Part shown: piece by piece, positions 16,738 through 25,469 of the stretch
Layout: every line of letters begins with the position of its first letter
Numbering within the stretch: position 1 is the stretch's first letter
Assembly: GCF_000336615.1 (NCBI RefSeq)
Contig: NZ_AOLW01000050.1
Location: 33,630 to 97,629, forward strand
Direction: 5' to 3'
Source: Haloarcula amylolytica JCM 13557
GTDB taxonomy: Archaea; Halobacteriota; Halobacteria; Halobacteriales; Haloarculaceae
DNA length: 64,000 nt
Notes under the pieces: model-generated
The model's input: the letters and a program-made list of their open reading frames with translations, nothing else
Database searches by the model: none
Told to the model about the DNA's origin: nothing
Made by a program: the position numbers and the translations under genes

Positions 16738-18012
16738 ATGAGCAACGGGGACGACGATGCCGACGCGTCGGACGACGCCGAGGCAGCAGACGAGATCGAC
16801 GTGACCGCCGAAGAACTGGAATCGCGTCTCACAGAGGCCGGCGAGGAGCTTGAGGCCGCAGAGACGGAGGCCGACCTCGACGACGTCGAGTCGTCCCTCG
16901 ACGACATCGAGAGCGACCTCGAAGCCGCCGACCTGCCCGAGCCCGACGAGGATGACGACGAAGCCGAGGACCCCCGCAAGGAACTGGAGTCCCAGCTCTC
17001 GGACCTGCGTGACGACCTCGAAGCACAGCGCGGCCCCTACGCCGAGGACGTGGTCACTATCGTTTCCGACGCAGCGGACACCGTCACCGACAGCGAGTGG
17101 ACCGACGACGGCGAGGGCGAGGCCCAGGAGGCCGTCGAGACGTTCCTCGACGAAAGCGCCGAGTTCGTCGACCACGACGCCGACACGGGCGGCGATTTCG
17201 TCGCCGCCGGGGATGCGCTGGCTACAGTCGCCGACGCCATCGAAGCGGCAAACCTCGACCCCGACGAGGACACGGAGACTATCGAAGGACTCCTCGAAGC
17301 GGCGGAAACGCTGGAAACGGGGCTGGACGAAGCCGAAGTCTGGGACGACCTCACGGTACAGGAGCAACTCGACGCTCGCGGGTTCTACGACATCCTGACC
17401 AACGAGAACCGGAAGGACTTCCCGCCGGAGTGGAACGCCGCGAAGCTCCACGCCGAGGAGGGGGACTTCGAACAGGTCCTGTTCGCCTACGACAAACTCG
17501 GCTCGGAGTTCTTCGACGGATACATCGTCGACCTCCTGTACAACCTCGGCAGCGACGCCGAGCCGGCCTTCGACGCGATGCACCAGCGCGCCCAGAAGCG
17601 CGACAAAGGGCCAATCGAGGTACTGGGGAAGATCGGCGACGAGCGTGCGACCGAGACGCTGCACGACTACATCGACGGCGACGGCGACCCCGCACTCCAG
17701 AAAGTCACGCTGCGCGCGCTGGGCGCTATTGGCAGCGCGGAGTCGGTCCAGCCGGTCGCAAACCGACTCGACGCCGACAGCGAGGAAATCCGCTCGGTCG
17801 CCGCCCGCACTCTGGGCCTGCTCGGTGACACCCGCGCTATCGAGCCGCTCGGCGACATACTCGAGTCCGACGACAGCGACTCCGTGCGTGCCTCCGCCGC
17901 GTGGGCGCTCCGACAGATCGGGACCGAAACGGCACTCGAGGAGGCTGCCCGCTACACGGACGACCGCGCGTACATCGTCCAGGCCGAAGCCGAGAAGGCG
18001 TCAAGCGCCTGA
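16738..18012 (+). CDS. HEAT-repeat protein with long acidic coiled N-terminus
   Basis: This 424-residue cytosolic protein begins MSNGDDDADASDD; the first 100 residues are very acidic and predicted helical/coiled. The C-terminal 140 residues hold HEAT/PBS-lyase-like repeats, for example GPIEVLGKIGDERATETLHDY, ALGAIGSAESVQPVANRL and TLGLLGDTRAIEPLGDIL. Such proteins usually act as scaffolds; no catalytic motif is visible. It is divergent from the permease gene. Confidence 0.85.
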   Translation: MSNGDDDADASDDAEAADEIDVTAEELESRLTEAGEELEAAETEADLDDVESSLDDIESDLEAADLPEPDEDDDEAEDPRKELESQLSDLRDDLEAQRGPYAEDVVTIVSDAADTVTDSEWTDDGEGEAQEAVETFLDESAEFVDHDADTGGDFVAAGDALATVADAIEAANLDPDEDTETIEGLLEAAETLETGLDEAEVWDDLTVQEQLDARGFYDILTNENRKDFPPEWNAAKLHAEEGDFEQVLFAYDKLGSEFFDGYIVDLLYNLGSDAEPAFDAMHQRAQKRDKGPIEVLGKIGDERATETLHDYIDGDGDPALQKVTLRALGAIGSAESVQPVANRLDADSEEIRSVAARTLGLLGDTRAIEPLGDILESDDSDSVRASAAWALRQIGTETALEEAARYTDDRAYIVQAEAEKASSA

Positions 18013-18024
18013 GTCAGGGAACCT

Positions 18025-18034
18025 TTTTATACGA
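18025..18034 (+). promoter_or_regulatory. TATA element of the phospholipase D-like gene
   Basis: CTTTTTATAC lies about 26 bases before the ATG at 18055, between the HEAT gene stop and the next start. The distance predicts a leaderless transcript. Confidence 0.55.
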
Positions 18035-18054
18035 ACGGGGGGCCAGACGCCCCG

Positions 18055-19680
18055 ATGCGGTCGCTCGCTCCACTCGTCTGCTGCGTGCTCGTCCTCGCCG
18101 CGCTAGGTCCCCATATCGCAGTTGGACAGGCGTCTCAAGCCGGCACAACAGCCAGCCGTCCTGCGGAGCCGTCGATTCACGCAGTGTACCCGGACCCTGT
18201 CGCTGGCGGCGACGCGGGGGAGTTCGTCGTCCTCGACGTTCCCGACGGGACCGACATCGGGCAGTACGCCATTACCGACGGCGACGGGACTGCGGGTATT
18301 CCGAACACCAGCGCAGGCGGGCGCGTCGTCCTCTCGACGGCACCGAACCGGACACGGGAACTCACCGACTGGCCGGTCGTCGGCCTCGACGGACATCTCG
18401 CGCTGGCAAACGGCGGCGAGCGGGTTCGCCTTCAGCGTGCCAATCGGACTGTCGATGCCGTTCGGTACACCGAGGCCGTCGAGGGGGAACTCGGTATTGT
18501 GAACGGGTCGGTTATTCGCTGGCGGCCGCTGGGCGCGACGGCCCGTCCGGTCGTCAGGGCCGCCGGCGGCGAGGTACAAGCGTTCACGCTTCCGGACTCG
18601 CCCGCTGCGCCGATGCAACCGATTCGCAACGCTACCGAACGGGTGTACCTCGCCGGCTACACGCTCTCCTCGGCCAGGGTCGCCGACGCTCTCATCGCCG
18701 CCCAGCGCCGCGGCGCGACGGTCCGCGTCCTTCTCGAAGGTGAACCGGTCGGGAGCCGCACCGCCGCGGAAGCCCGCACCCTCGACCGGCTGACCGACGC
18801 CGGCGTCCCGGTTCGGGTAGTGACTGGCCCGCGCGCCAGATACCGCTACCACCACGCGAAGTACGCCGTCGCCGACGGGCGGGCCGTCGTGCTGACGGAG
18901 AACTGGAAACCCGCGGGAACCGGCGGCAACAGCAGCCGGGGCTGGGGAGTGGTCACGGCACAGCCGCGGGTCGTCGACGGGCTGAATCAGACGTTCCGAT
19001 CTGACGCCGGCTGGCAGGACAGCGAGCGGTGGGGGGAGTACCGCCAGGGGCGACAGTTCGAGCAGGGCGAGCCGGCGACGGGCTCGTACCCGAGCGAGTT
19101 CCGGACGGAGTCGGTGGCCGTCCAGCGGACGGACCTCTTGGTTACCCCGGACAATGCCCAGGACGAACTCGTCGCGACGATAGACGACGCGGACGACTCC
19201 ATCGACGTCATCCAGCCGACGGTCGGAGATTGGGAAAGCCCACTTCTGCGGGCGCTCCGCCGGGCCGCGTCGCGCGGCGTCGAGGTCCGCCTACTGCTGA
19301 GTGACGCCTGGTACGTCCGCGAGGAGAACGAGCAGACGGCACAGCGGTTTCAGGAGTGGGCCAAGCGAAACGACGCGCCGCTGACGGCGAAGGTGGCCGA
19401 CCCGGACGGTCGCTACGAGAAGATCCACGCGAAGGGCGCAGTCGTCGACGACGAACGGGTCGTCGTCGGCAGCCTCAACTGGAACGAGGCGGCAGCGACG
19501 TCGAATCGCGAGGTCGTACTGGTGCTTCACGGCAGCGACGCGGCCGACTACTTCGGTGCCGTCTTCGACGCCGATTGGGACGCCGGCGGGTTCGACACGC
19601 CGATTGGGGCACTCGTGGCCTTGCTCGGACTCATCGTGGTCGCCGGGCTCGCCGCTCGTCGGGTTTCGTTCGAGGCGTAA
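18055..19680 (+). CDS. Secreted/anchored phospholipase D-like protein with lamin-tail domain
   Basis: The 541-residue protein has an N-terminal signal peptide (MRSLAPLVCCVLVLAALG), a beta-sandwich resembling the lamin-tail domain (IHAVYPDPVAGG... GGRVVLSTAPN), and two PLD catalytic motifs: H267-x-K269 in YHHAKYAVADG and H458-x-K460 in KIHAKGAVVDDE, each followed by the usual Asp and a downstream GSLNWNEAA-like or LTENWKP segment. A C-terminal helix (GALVALLGLIVVAGLAA) anchors it in the membrane with the enzyme outside. It could be a phosphodiesterase or nuclease acting at the cell surface. Confidence 0.85.
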   Translation: MRSLAPLVCCVLVLAALGPHIAVGQASQAGTTASRPAEPSIHAVYPDPVAGGDAGEFVVLDVPDGTDIGQYAITDGDGTAGIPNTSAGGRVVLSTAPNRTRELTDWPVVGLDGHLALANGGERVRLQRANRTVDAVRYTEAVEGELGIVNGSVIRWRPLGATARPVVRAAGGEVQAFTLPDSPAAPMQPIRNATERVYLAGYTLSSARVADALIAAQRRGATVRVLLEGEPVGSRTAAEARTLDRLTDAGVPVRVVTGPRARYRYHHAKYAVADGRAVVLTENWKPAGTGGNSSRGWGVVTAQPRVVDGLNQTFRSDAGWQDSERWGEYRQGRQFEQGEPATGSYPSEFRTESVAVQRTDLLVTPDNAQDELVATIDDADDSIDVIQPTVGDWESPLLRALRRAASRGVEVRLLLSDAWYVREENEQTAQRFQEWAKRNDAPLTAKVADPDGRYEKIHAKGAVVDDERVVVGSLNWNEAAATSNREVVLVLHGSDAADYFGAVFDADWDAGGFDTPIGALVALLGLIVVAGLAARRVSFEA

Positions 19681-19706
19681 AAACGGGTATCGCGTGTCGA
19701 GCGGCG

Positions 19707-21620
19707 TTACACTTCTTCCGGCAGCGCCGTCGAACTCCCGAGTTCCTCGTCGATCTCGGCCTCGGCCATCTTCTCGACGAGGGCGTCGATGACCGACTCC
19801 CGCCGGCCCTTGACGAACTTGATGGAGCCGACGACGAGGTGGCCGCCGCCGGAGACGCCGCCGCCGTCGACCTCCTCGGTCAGCTCGGTAACCATCCGCG
19901 GGATGTCCAGGCGAACGCCATCCGAGCGCAGGACGGCGAAGTCCGGGCCGTAGCCGATGGTGATGACAGGATCGCCCGTCTCGGCGACCTTCCGGTCGTG
20001 GATTTCGCCGGTCGTCTTGCCCGGAGCGGGGTAGGTGAAGCGGTGGGCGTGGTTCTCCACGTCGATCGTGTAGAGGTGCGCGCCGTTGTCGAGGCGCTCG
20101 TGCTCGACGTGGCTCATCGCGGCGTCAAGCTGGTCCTCGACGTCGCGCTCGGCCCGGTCGGCGAGGAAGTCGACGACTTCCCCGTGGCGGTCTCGGTCGT
20201 CGCAGTCGACGTTCAGCACGTCGGTGATGAGCTGTTCGCCGGAGTTGTAGCGCAGCCAGTGGGTCGCGTAGTCCAGTGCTTCGCCGATGTCGCGCAGGTC
20301 GGCCTCGTCGTAGTCTTTCTCGCCGGCGAGGTCGATGTAGTCGCGCATCGCCTCGGCCTCTGAGCGGTCCGACAGGCCCGCGACCGCGGGGACGTGTCGG
20401 AGGTCCTCGGTGAGGTCGGGGTCGATCATCCGGGCGAGTTCGACACACAGCATCCCCGTGGTGATGCGGTAGTCCTCGTCGTGGAGGTACGGATTGACGT
20501 GCTGTTCGATGAGCGGCTCGACGGCCTCGGGGTCCGGGTGGTGGTGGTCGACGACGACCACCGGGATGTCGTAGTGCCGGAGGTTACGGTAGGCCGGTGT
20601 GTCCTCCTCGGTGGAGCCGTTGTCGAGCATCAGCAGCATCGGGAGCTTCTGGCCGTGGCGGGTGCGGTCCTCCAGGGCGAAGTTGAGGTCCCGGGTCACG
20701 TCTTCCATCTCGTAGTAGGGGGCCTTGCTCGGCAGGCGCTTGAGGAGGTGCTGGGGCGCGCTGGCGTCCTCGTACTGGGAGGCGATGAACGATTCCAGCG
20801 CGACCTGTAGCGGGACGCTCGCACAGAGCCCGTCGCCGTCGGCGTGGTGTCGCATGCGAATCGGGCGGCCCGAAAGCACCGTCTTGCGGAGTTCGGTCGC
20901 GACTTCGCGGAGGTCGTCCCACAGCTTCTCGAAGGCGGGCCACTCGACCAGCGGCTCGACGTCGGCCGGCTCTGCGGCCTCGGCCAGTGCGTCGTCGAGG
21001 TCGCTCTCGATGTCGTCGGCTTCCTCACCGTCGAGGACGGTCAGCGATTCAGCCTCGACCTGCAGGCCGTCGTCGCGTTCCTCGGCGCGTCCGGAGACGC
21101 GGACGATGTCGTCGATTTCGACGTCAGGGTGGGCACGGACACCGGCCTCCTCGAAGGCGGCACACGGGACGATACCGGTTTCGTCCCGGACCTGGAACAC
21201 GGTTGGGCCGCCGGTCTGTTTGATCTGGACGACCTGGCCCTCGATGATGACCGTCTCACCGGTAGCGTCGGTGAGGTCGGCGACGGTGGTCGCGTTGCCG
21301 TGGGCAACGCGCTGTTCCTCGTAGTCGGCGGCCCGTACTTCCTCGAAGCTCAGGTCGCCGTCGGGGCGGATCTCGCCGAGTTCGACGATGAGGTCCTCGC
21401 CCACGTCGTACTGGCCCAGAAGATTAGAGTCGTGGACGAGACCGGAGACAGCGTCGGAGAGATCGACGAACACGCCGTATTCGACGGTGCCGTTGACAGT
21501 TGCGTGGTACAGTGCGCCTTCTTCGAGATCGTCGGACGTACATTGGTCCGCGAGATCGTAGACGATGGTCCCGCCGTCGGGGACCGTAGCACCGTCACCG
21601 GTGCCAGTTGGCGAAGACAT
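19707..21620 (-). CDS. DHH-family phosphoesterase (RecJ-like) with S1 and OB domains
   Basis: This is a 637-residue protein. Order: an S1-like domain (EEGALYHATVNGTVEYGVFVDL in part), an OB/tRNA-anticodon-binding-like domain (ETVIIEGQVVQIKQTGGPTVF region), an acidic linker, a DHH domain with the motif VVVVDHHHPD and an early Asp site (MLLMLDNGSTEED), and a DHHA1-like end carrying GGVSGGGHLVVGSIKF. Relatives are archaeal single-strand exonucleases or oligonucleotide phosphodiesterases; the S1 and OB modules suggest RNA or ssDNA substrates. It is divergent from the JAMM gene. Confidence 0.88.
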   Translation of the reverse strand: MSSPTGTGDGATVPDGGTIVYDLADQCTSDDLEEGALYHATVNGTVEYGVFVDLSDAVSGLVHDSNLLGQYDVGEDLIVELGEIRPDGDLSFEEVRAADYEEQRVAHGNATTVADLTDATGETVIIEGQVVQIKQTGGPTVFQVRDETGIVPCAAFEEAGVRAHPDVEIDDIVRVSGRAEERDDGLQVEAESLTVLDGEEADDIESDLDDALAEAAEPADVEPLVEWPAFEKLWDDLREVATELRKTVLSGRPIRMRHHADGDGLCASVPLQVALESFIASQYEDASAPQHLLKRLPSKAPYYEMEDVTRDLNFALEDRTRHGQKLPMLLMLDNGSTEEDTPAYRNLRHYDIPVVVVDHHHPDPEAVEPLIEQHVNPYLHDEDYRITTGMLCVELARMIDPDLTEDLRHVPAVAGLSDRSEAEAMRDYIDLAGEKDYDEADLRDIGEALDYATHWLRYNSGEQLITDVLNVDCDDRDRHGEVVDFLADRAERDVEDQLDAAMSHVEHERLDNGAHLYTIDVENHAHRFTYPAPGKTTGEIHDRKVAETGDPVITIGYGPDFAVLRSDGVRLDIPRMVTELTEEVDGGGVSGGGHLVVGSIKFVKGRRESVIDALVEKMAEAEIDEELGSSTALPEEV

Positions 21621-21714
21621 TTGTCAATCCTTCGGTGCTCCCCCGTTTGTACTCTTCGGAATCCGCGGAGGGACGAACACAACGCGTAAAAAGCGTCCGA
21701 CCCGACCCAGTGGT

Positions 21715-22212
21715 ATGGGGTTGTTCCGAACGAGCGGGATACTCGGGATCGCGGAGTCCGCACTCGAGTTCGCGCTCGCAGCCTCCGAAGAGGCCCATCC
21801 CAACGAGTATATGGGCTTTCTCCGGGGCGATGACGCCAGCAAGCTCGGGCTCGACGACGACGGGACCGTTCTGACCGACGTTCTGGTCATTCCGGGAACG
21901 GAGTCGAACCCGGTCAGCGCGACCGTCAAGACGAGCATGGTTCCGAACGACATGCGAGCAGCGGGGTCGATTCACTCCCATCCGAACGGCGTCCTCAAGC
22001 CCAGTGACGCCGACCTCGCCACGTTCGGGCGCGGCGACGTCCACATTATCATCGGCTACCCGTACGGTCGCGACGACTGGAAGGCCTTCGACAGCGACGG
22101 CTCGGTCGTCGACCTCCCGGTACTCGACGTCGAGCCCCCGGAGGAGTCCTTTTTCGATTTCGACCAGTCCGACATCGACGCGGAGCTACGCGAGGAGGAG
22201 TTCGATCAATGA
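21715..22212 (+). CDS. JAMM/MPN+ metalloprotease (desampylase-like)
   Basis: The 165-residue protein has the complete JAMM zinc site: E31 in NEYMGFL, H87 and H89 in HSHP, S97 and D100 in PSDAD, with exact HxHPx6Sx2D spacing. Archaeal relatives remove the ubiquitin-like SAMP proteins from targets. The start at 21715 (MGLFRTSG) leaves a short N-terminus; an upstream in-frame extension exists but overlaps the divergent promoter region. It overlaps ribL by 4 bases. The C-terminus is acidic, and no fused domain is present. Confidence 0.86.
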   Translation: MGLFRTSGILGIAESALEFALAASEEAHPNEYMGFLRGDDASKLGLDDDGTVLTDVLVIPGTESNPVSATVKTSMVPNDMRAAGSIHSHPNGVLKPSDADLATFGRGDVHIIIGYPYGRDDWKAFDSDGSVVDLPVLDVEPPEESFFDFDQSDIDAELREEEFDQ

Positions 22213-22637
22213 CCCGCGTCGTCGCACAGGGGACGTTCGACATTCTACACCCGGGTCACGTCCACTACCTGCAGGACGCCGCCGACATGGGCGATGAACT
22301 GCATGTCATCGTCGCCCGCTCGGTCAACGTCACCCACAAGGAGCCGCCGGTCGTCCCGGACGAGCAACGCCGGGAGATGGTCAGCGCGCTCAAACCGGTC
22401 GACGAAGCACACCTCGGGCATCCCGAGGACATCTTCGTTCCCATCGAACGCATCGAACCGGACATCATCGCGCTGGGCTACGACCAGCACCACGACGACG
22501 AGCAACTCGAAGCGGCGCTGTCCGCCCGGGGCCTCGACTGTGACATCTGCCGGGCCAGCCCGCTGGAAGCAGAGGCGGCTGACCGGCTCCTGTCGACAGG
22601 CCGGATTATCGACCGGATTGTCGACGAGCGTAGCTGA
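22209..22637 (+). CDS. ribL: Archaeal FAD synthetase (cytidylyltransferase fold)
   Basis: RibL adenylates FMN to FAD. The 142-residue protein has the nucleotidyltransferase motif [14 protein letters not shown] (with HPGH) and a later [11 protein letters not shown] segment, both typical. A cysteine pair near the end (CDIC) matches the archaeal RibL redox-sensitive cysteines. It overlaps the JAMM gene by 4 bases. The lumazine synthase gene ribH lies in this window at 25 kb, so two flavin steps are nearby but in separate operons. Confidence 0.88.
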   Translation: MTRVVAQGTFDILHPGHVHYLQDAADMGDELHVIVARSVNVTHKEPPVVPDEQRREMVSALKPVDEAHLGHPEDIFVPIERIEPDIIALGYDQHHDDEQLEAALSARGLDCDICRASPLEAEAADRLLSTGRIIDRIVDERS

Positions 22638-22731
22638 CTCGGTTCCGCAGTTCCCCCACTCTTATCAGTCCATTAGCAAAATTATTTTACGCTACTATAT
22701 CCCTAATGTAATCGCCAGTTGGGACGATACA

Positions 22732-23442
22732 ATGGGGATGGTCACAGTCAACGATGTCGATTCGCGGTCGTACCGCGCTGTAGAGATACTGCTGCTCCTG
22801 CCGACGCTCCTGTTTGGATTCCTCGGTCTCGGGCTGATCGTTGTCGGGATAGGGGGCGAGAGTGTGGGTACCGGGCCCCTCGGGATGGCCAGCATCTTCG
22901 GGACGTTCGGCGTCTGGTACCTCGGCGGCATTGTTGTAGCGCTGATATCGTGGCTCGTAACGCCGGTTTTCCTCTACTTTGATACAAAGAAAGTGCAGGA
23001 AGCAGACGTGGACTGGGACCCGAATCCAGTCCTGTATGTGGTCGCCGGCTTCTTCCTCGGCTACCTGATGAAACTTCACCACCTGTACAAACGCCATCAG
23101 TATGTCGTCGACTGGGTCGACCGGGACTGGTGGTGGACGGTTGTCGCTATCGGGGCCGTGGTGCCGCCCGTTTGCCTCGCTCTCGGGGGCGTACTTGTTT
23201 CGAGCGGAAGCGTCGGTATCGGACTTGTTTCGATTGGGGTCGGTATCCTCACCGCGGTACCGTTCTCTGTCGCCATCTACCGCGATGCGACCTACGTTCG
23301 CCTTCAGTCCGGGACGTGGCAGCCTAATCCGGGGAACTACGTCAATCTCGGCGTCTTTTTCCTGGTTCCCGGGCCGATAGTGTACCCTATAATCGGCTGC
23401 TACTACCTGTTTCGTCGCCACCGGGCTATCGGGACACTGTAA
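22732..23442 (+). CDS. Four-helix haloarchaeal membrane protein
   Basis: The 236-residue protein starts MGMVTVNDVDSRSYR. There are helices at VEILLLLPTLLFGFLGLGLIVVG, GGIVVALISWLVTPVFLYF, a WDPNPVLYVVAGFFLGY segment, and two near the C-terminus. The motif YLMKLHHLYKRHQYV, between helices, and the repeat WxPNPxxY / WQPNPGNYVNLGV suggest a duplicated unit. I do not recognise a function. Confidence 0.78.
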   Translation: MGMVTVNDVDSRSYRAVEILLLLPTLLFGFLGLGLIVVGIGGESVGTGPLGMASIFGTFGVWYLGGIVVALISWLVTPVFLYFDTKKVQEADVDWDPNPVLYVVAGFFLGYLMKLHHLYKRHQYVVDWVDRDWWWTVVAIGAVVPPVCLALGGVLVSSGSVGIGLVSIGVGILTAVPFSVAIYRDATYVRLQSGTWQPNPGNYVNLGVFFLVPGPIVYPIIGCYYLFRRHRAIGTL

Positions 23443-23771
23443 TCGGTGACGCAGCCGTCCCTGTTCCGGCCCGAGATACGAACGTGGTGCTCACAGTTCT
23501 TGGAGGCATGATGTGAGTGAGTCCCGGTTCCAGTCTAACCCCAGGATTCATCGCGCAACAGTGACAGCCGCCTCCGAGACGATACGCTCACCGGAACTGT
23601 CGATGCCGACCGCAACCGCCAGCGCGCACTCGCCGGACGACGCGTCGTCCGAAGGGCCACGGCCAGAGTACCGGTACCCGAATCAGCGACAGGGTCCCAG
23701 ACTGGCTCGGGCGGGTAGGACTCCCGAACGCTGGTCGGGGCAAAACCGCTCGCAAAACGACAGTTCGCGCG
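23443..23771. other. Intergenic region without a convincing gene
   Basis: This 329-base stretch between two convergent genes holds only low-complexity or arginine-rich chance frames. I see no tRNA, repeat or strong hairpin. Confidence 0.5.
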
Positions 23772-24932
23772 TCAGATCAGGTCGGCCTCGGCGAGGCGGT
23801 CGACGGCTTCCTGCAGGCGCTCCTTGCTGTTTGCGTAGGAGATGCGAGCGTAGCCGGGCGTCCCGAACGCGGTTCCGGGGACGGTGGCGACCTGGGCCTC
23901 CGAGATGGCCTGGTCGCACCACTCGGTGTCGTCGCCGTCCGGTGCAATCTCCGGCATCATGTAGAACGCGCCCTGTGGCTCGGGGACGTGGACGCCGTGG
24001 TCCTCGAACAGTTCCATGAGGAACTCGCGGCGCTCGGCGAAGGCCTGGCGCATCTCCTCGACGGCGTCGTCCGTGTTCGTGATGGCCTCGACGCCGGCGT
24101 GCTGGACGAAGTTCACGGCACAGGAGACCGAGTGCGAGTGGACCTTGCCGGCCTGGGAGATCAGCTCCTCCGGCCCGGCGAAGTAGCCCAGCCGCCAGCC
24201 GGTCATCGAGTAGGCCTTCGAGAAGCCGTTCAGCGTGATGGTTCGGTCCTCCATCCCATCCAGCGTGCCCAGCGAGATGGCTTCGACGCCGTCGTAGGTA
24301 ATCTCCTTGTAAATCTCGTCGGAGATCACCGTGATGTCGTGCTCGACGGCGAGGTCGCGGACGCCCTCCATCGCGTCGCGGGAGTACACCGCGCCGTGGG
24401 GGTTGCCCGGCGAGTTGACGACGAGCAGTTCCGTCTCGTCGGAGACGGCGTCGGCGAGGTCGTCCAGTGCGCCTTCGAGCTGGAAGTCGTGGGCAGCAGT
24501 GTCGATGCGGGTCAGCGTCCCGCCGGCGAGTTTCGCCATCGCCTCGTAGGACACCCAGGCCGGGTCAAGCAGGGCGACTTCGTCGCCATCGTCGATGACG
24601 GTCTGGAATATCTCGTACAGTGCCTGCTTGCCGCCGGGCGTGACGATGAGGTTGTCCGGGTCGTACTGAGTGAGGCCGTCATCGTGGAGCTTGTCAGCGA
24701 TGGCCTCCTTCAGTTCGGGGATGCCGTTCGAGGACGTGTAGCCGGTGTGGCCGGCGTCGAGTGCGTCCTTGGCGGCGTCTTTGATGTTCTCCGGCGTGTC
24801 GAAGTCGGGTTCGCCGACGCTCAGGTCGACGACGTCTTTCCCCTCGGCCTCAAGCTCTGCGGCCTTGTTGCTGATCGCGAGGGTCGCGCTCGGTTCTACA
24901 CGTTCGACGCGGGAAGCGAAGTCCATAGTCAT
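23772..24932 (-). CDS. Pyridoxal-phosphate aminotransferase, aspartate/aromatic class I
   Basis: This 386-residue fold-type I aminotransferase shows VVDLSVGEPDFDTPENI near the N-terminus, TPGGKQALYEIF, VNSPGNPHGAVYSRD with the Asn that contacts PLP, SDEIYKEITYDG, and the Schiff-base lysine in NGFSKAYSMTGWRLGY. These fit aspartate aminotransferase of subgroup I-gamma (aspC-like). Its start overlaps the ribH stop in an ATGA, so the two are translated together; the link between them is not obvious metabolically. Confidence 0.9.
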   Translation of the reverse strand: MTMDFASRVERVEPSATLAISNKAAELEAEGKDVVDLSVGEPDFDTPENIKDAAKDALDAGHTGYTSSNGIPELKEAIADKLHDDGLTQYDPDNLIVTPGGKQALYEIFQTVIDDGDEVALLDPAWVSYEAMAKLAGGTLTRIDTAAHDFQLEGALDDLADAVSDETELLVVNSPGNPHGAVYSRDAMEGVRDLAVEHDITVISDEIYKEITYDGVEAISLGTLDGMEDRTITLNGFSKAYSMTGWRLGYFAGPEELISQAGKVHSHSVSCAVNFVQHAGVEAITNTDDAVEEMRQAFAERREFLMELFEDHGVHVPEPQGAFYMMPEIAPDGDDTEWCDQAISEAQVATVPGTAFGTPGYARISYANSKERLQEAVDRLAEADLI

Positions 24933-25342
24933 TGTTCGAGTTCCGTGGCGAGGTCGATCGCGCTCTGGACGGCCGAGGCCCCCTTGTCGGTTCGGGCCTC
25001 GGCTTCGTCCTGGCTCATGCCCGGGCCGATAATGCCCAGCGTGACGGGGGTGTCGCGGTCGAGGGACACGTCGGTCAGCCCCTGTGCGGCGGCGTTGCCG
25101 ATGACCTGGTCGTGGTCGGTGTCGCCGCTGATGATCGCGCCGAGGACGGCCACGGCGTCGACGTCCGACCGGCGCGCGAGCCGGTCGGCTGCCAGCGGCG
25201 TGTCGTAGGACCCGGGGACGTCAATCGCTGCGACGATCTCGGCGTCATTGTCGGCAGCGGCCTCGTAAGCCCCGTGCTCCATCTCCTCGATAACTGCCCC
25301 GTGTTTGTCGTACTGGGCGACAACCAGCCCGAGCTGCACCAT
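24929..25342 (-). CDS. ribH: 6,7-dimethyl-8-ribityllumazine synthase
   Basis: RibH condenses the pyrimidine and butanone precursors to lumazine, the penultimate step of riboflavin synthesis. The 137-residue protein starts MVQLGLVVAQYDKHG. It has VPGSYDTPLAADRLARRSDVDAVAVLGAIISGDTDHD (in parts) with the conserved GD(T/H)DHD active site, and PVTLGIIGPG. I choose the start at 25342, where the fold begins, over the longer frame. Confidence 0.9.
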   Translation of the reverse strand: MVQLGLVVAQYDKHGAVIEEMEHGAYEAAADNDAEIVAAIDVPGSYDTPLAADRLARRSDVDAVAVLGAIISGDTDHDQVIGNAAAQGLTDVSLDRDTPVTLGIIGPGMSQDEAEARTDKGASAVQSAIDLATELEQ

Positions 25343-25469
25343 ACCTGATTCCCGGGGAGGGGCGACTAAAGAACTACCGTTCCGTGCCTGCAAAGCCCTA
25401 GACCGCTGTGCCGGCCGCTGCGACGGAGCAGTAGCTTAAAAACATGTTATAGAAACCAGAAGGATTCTA

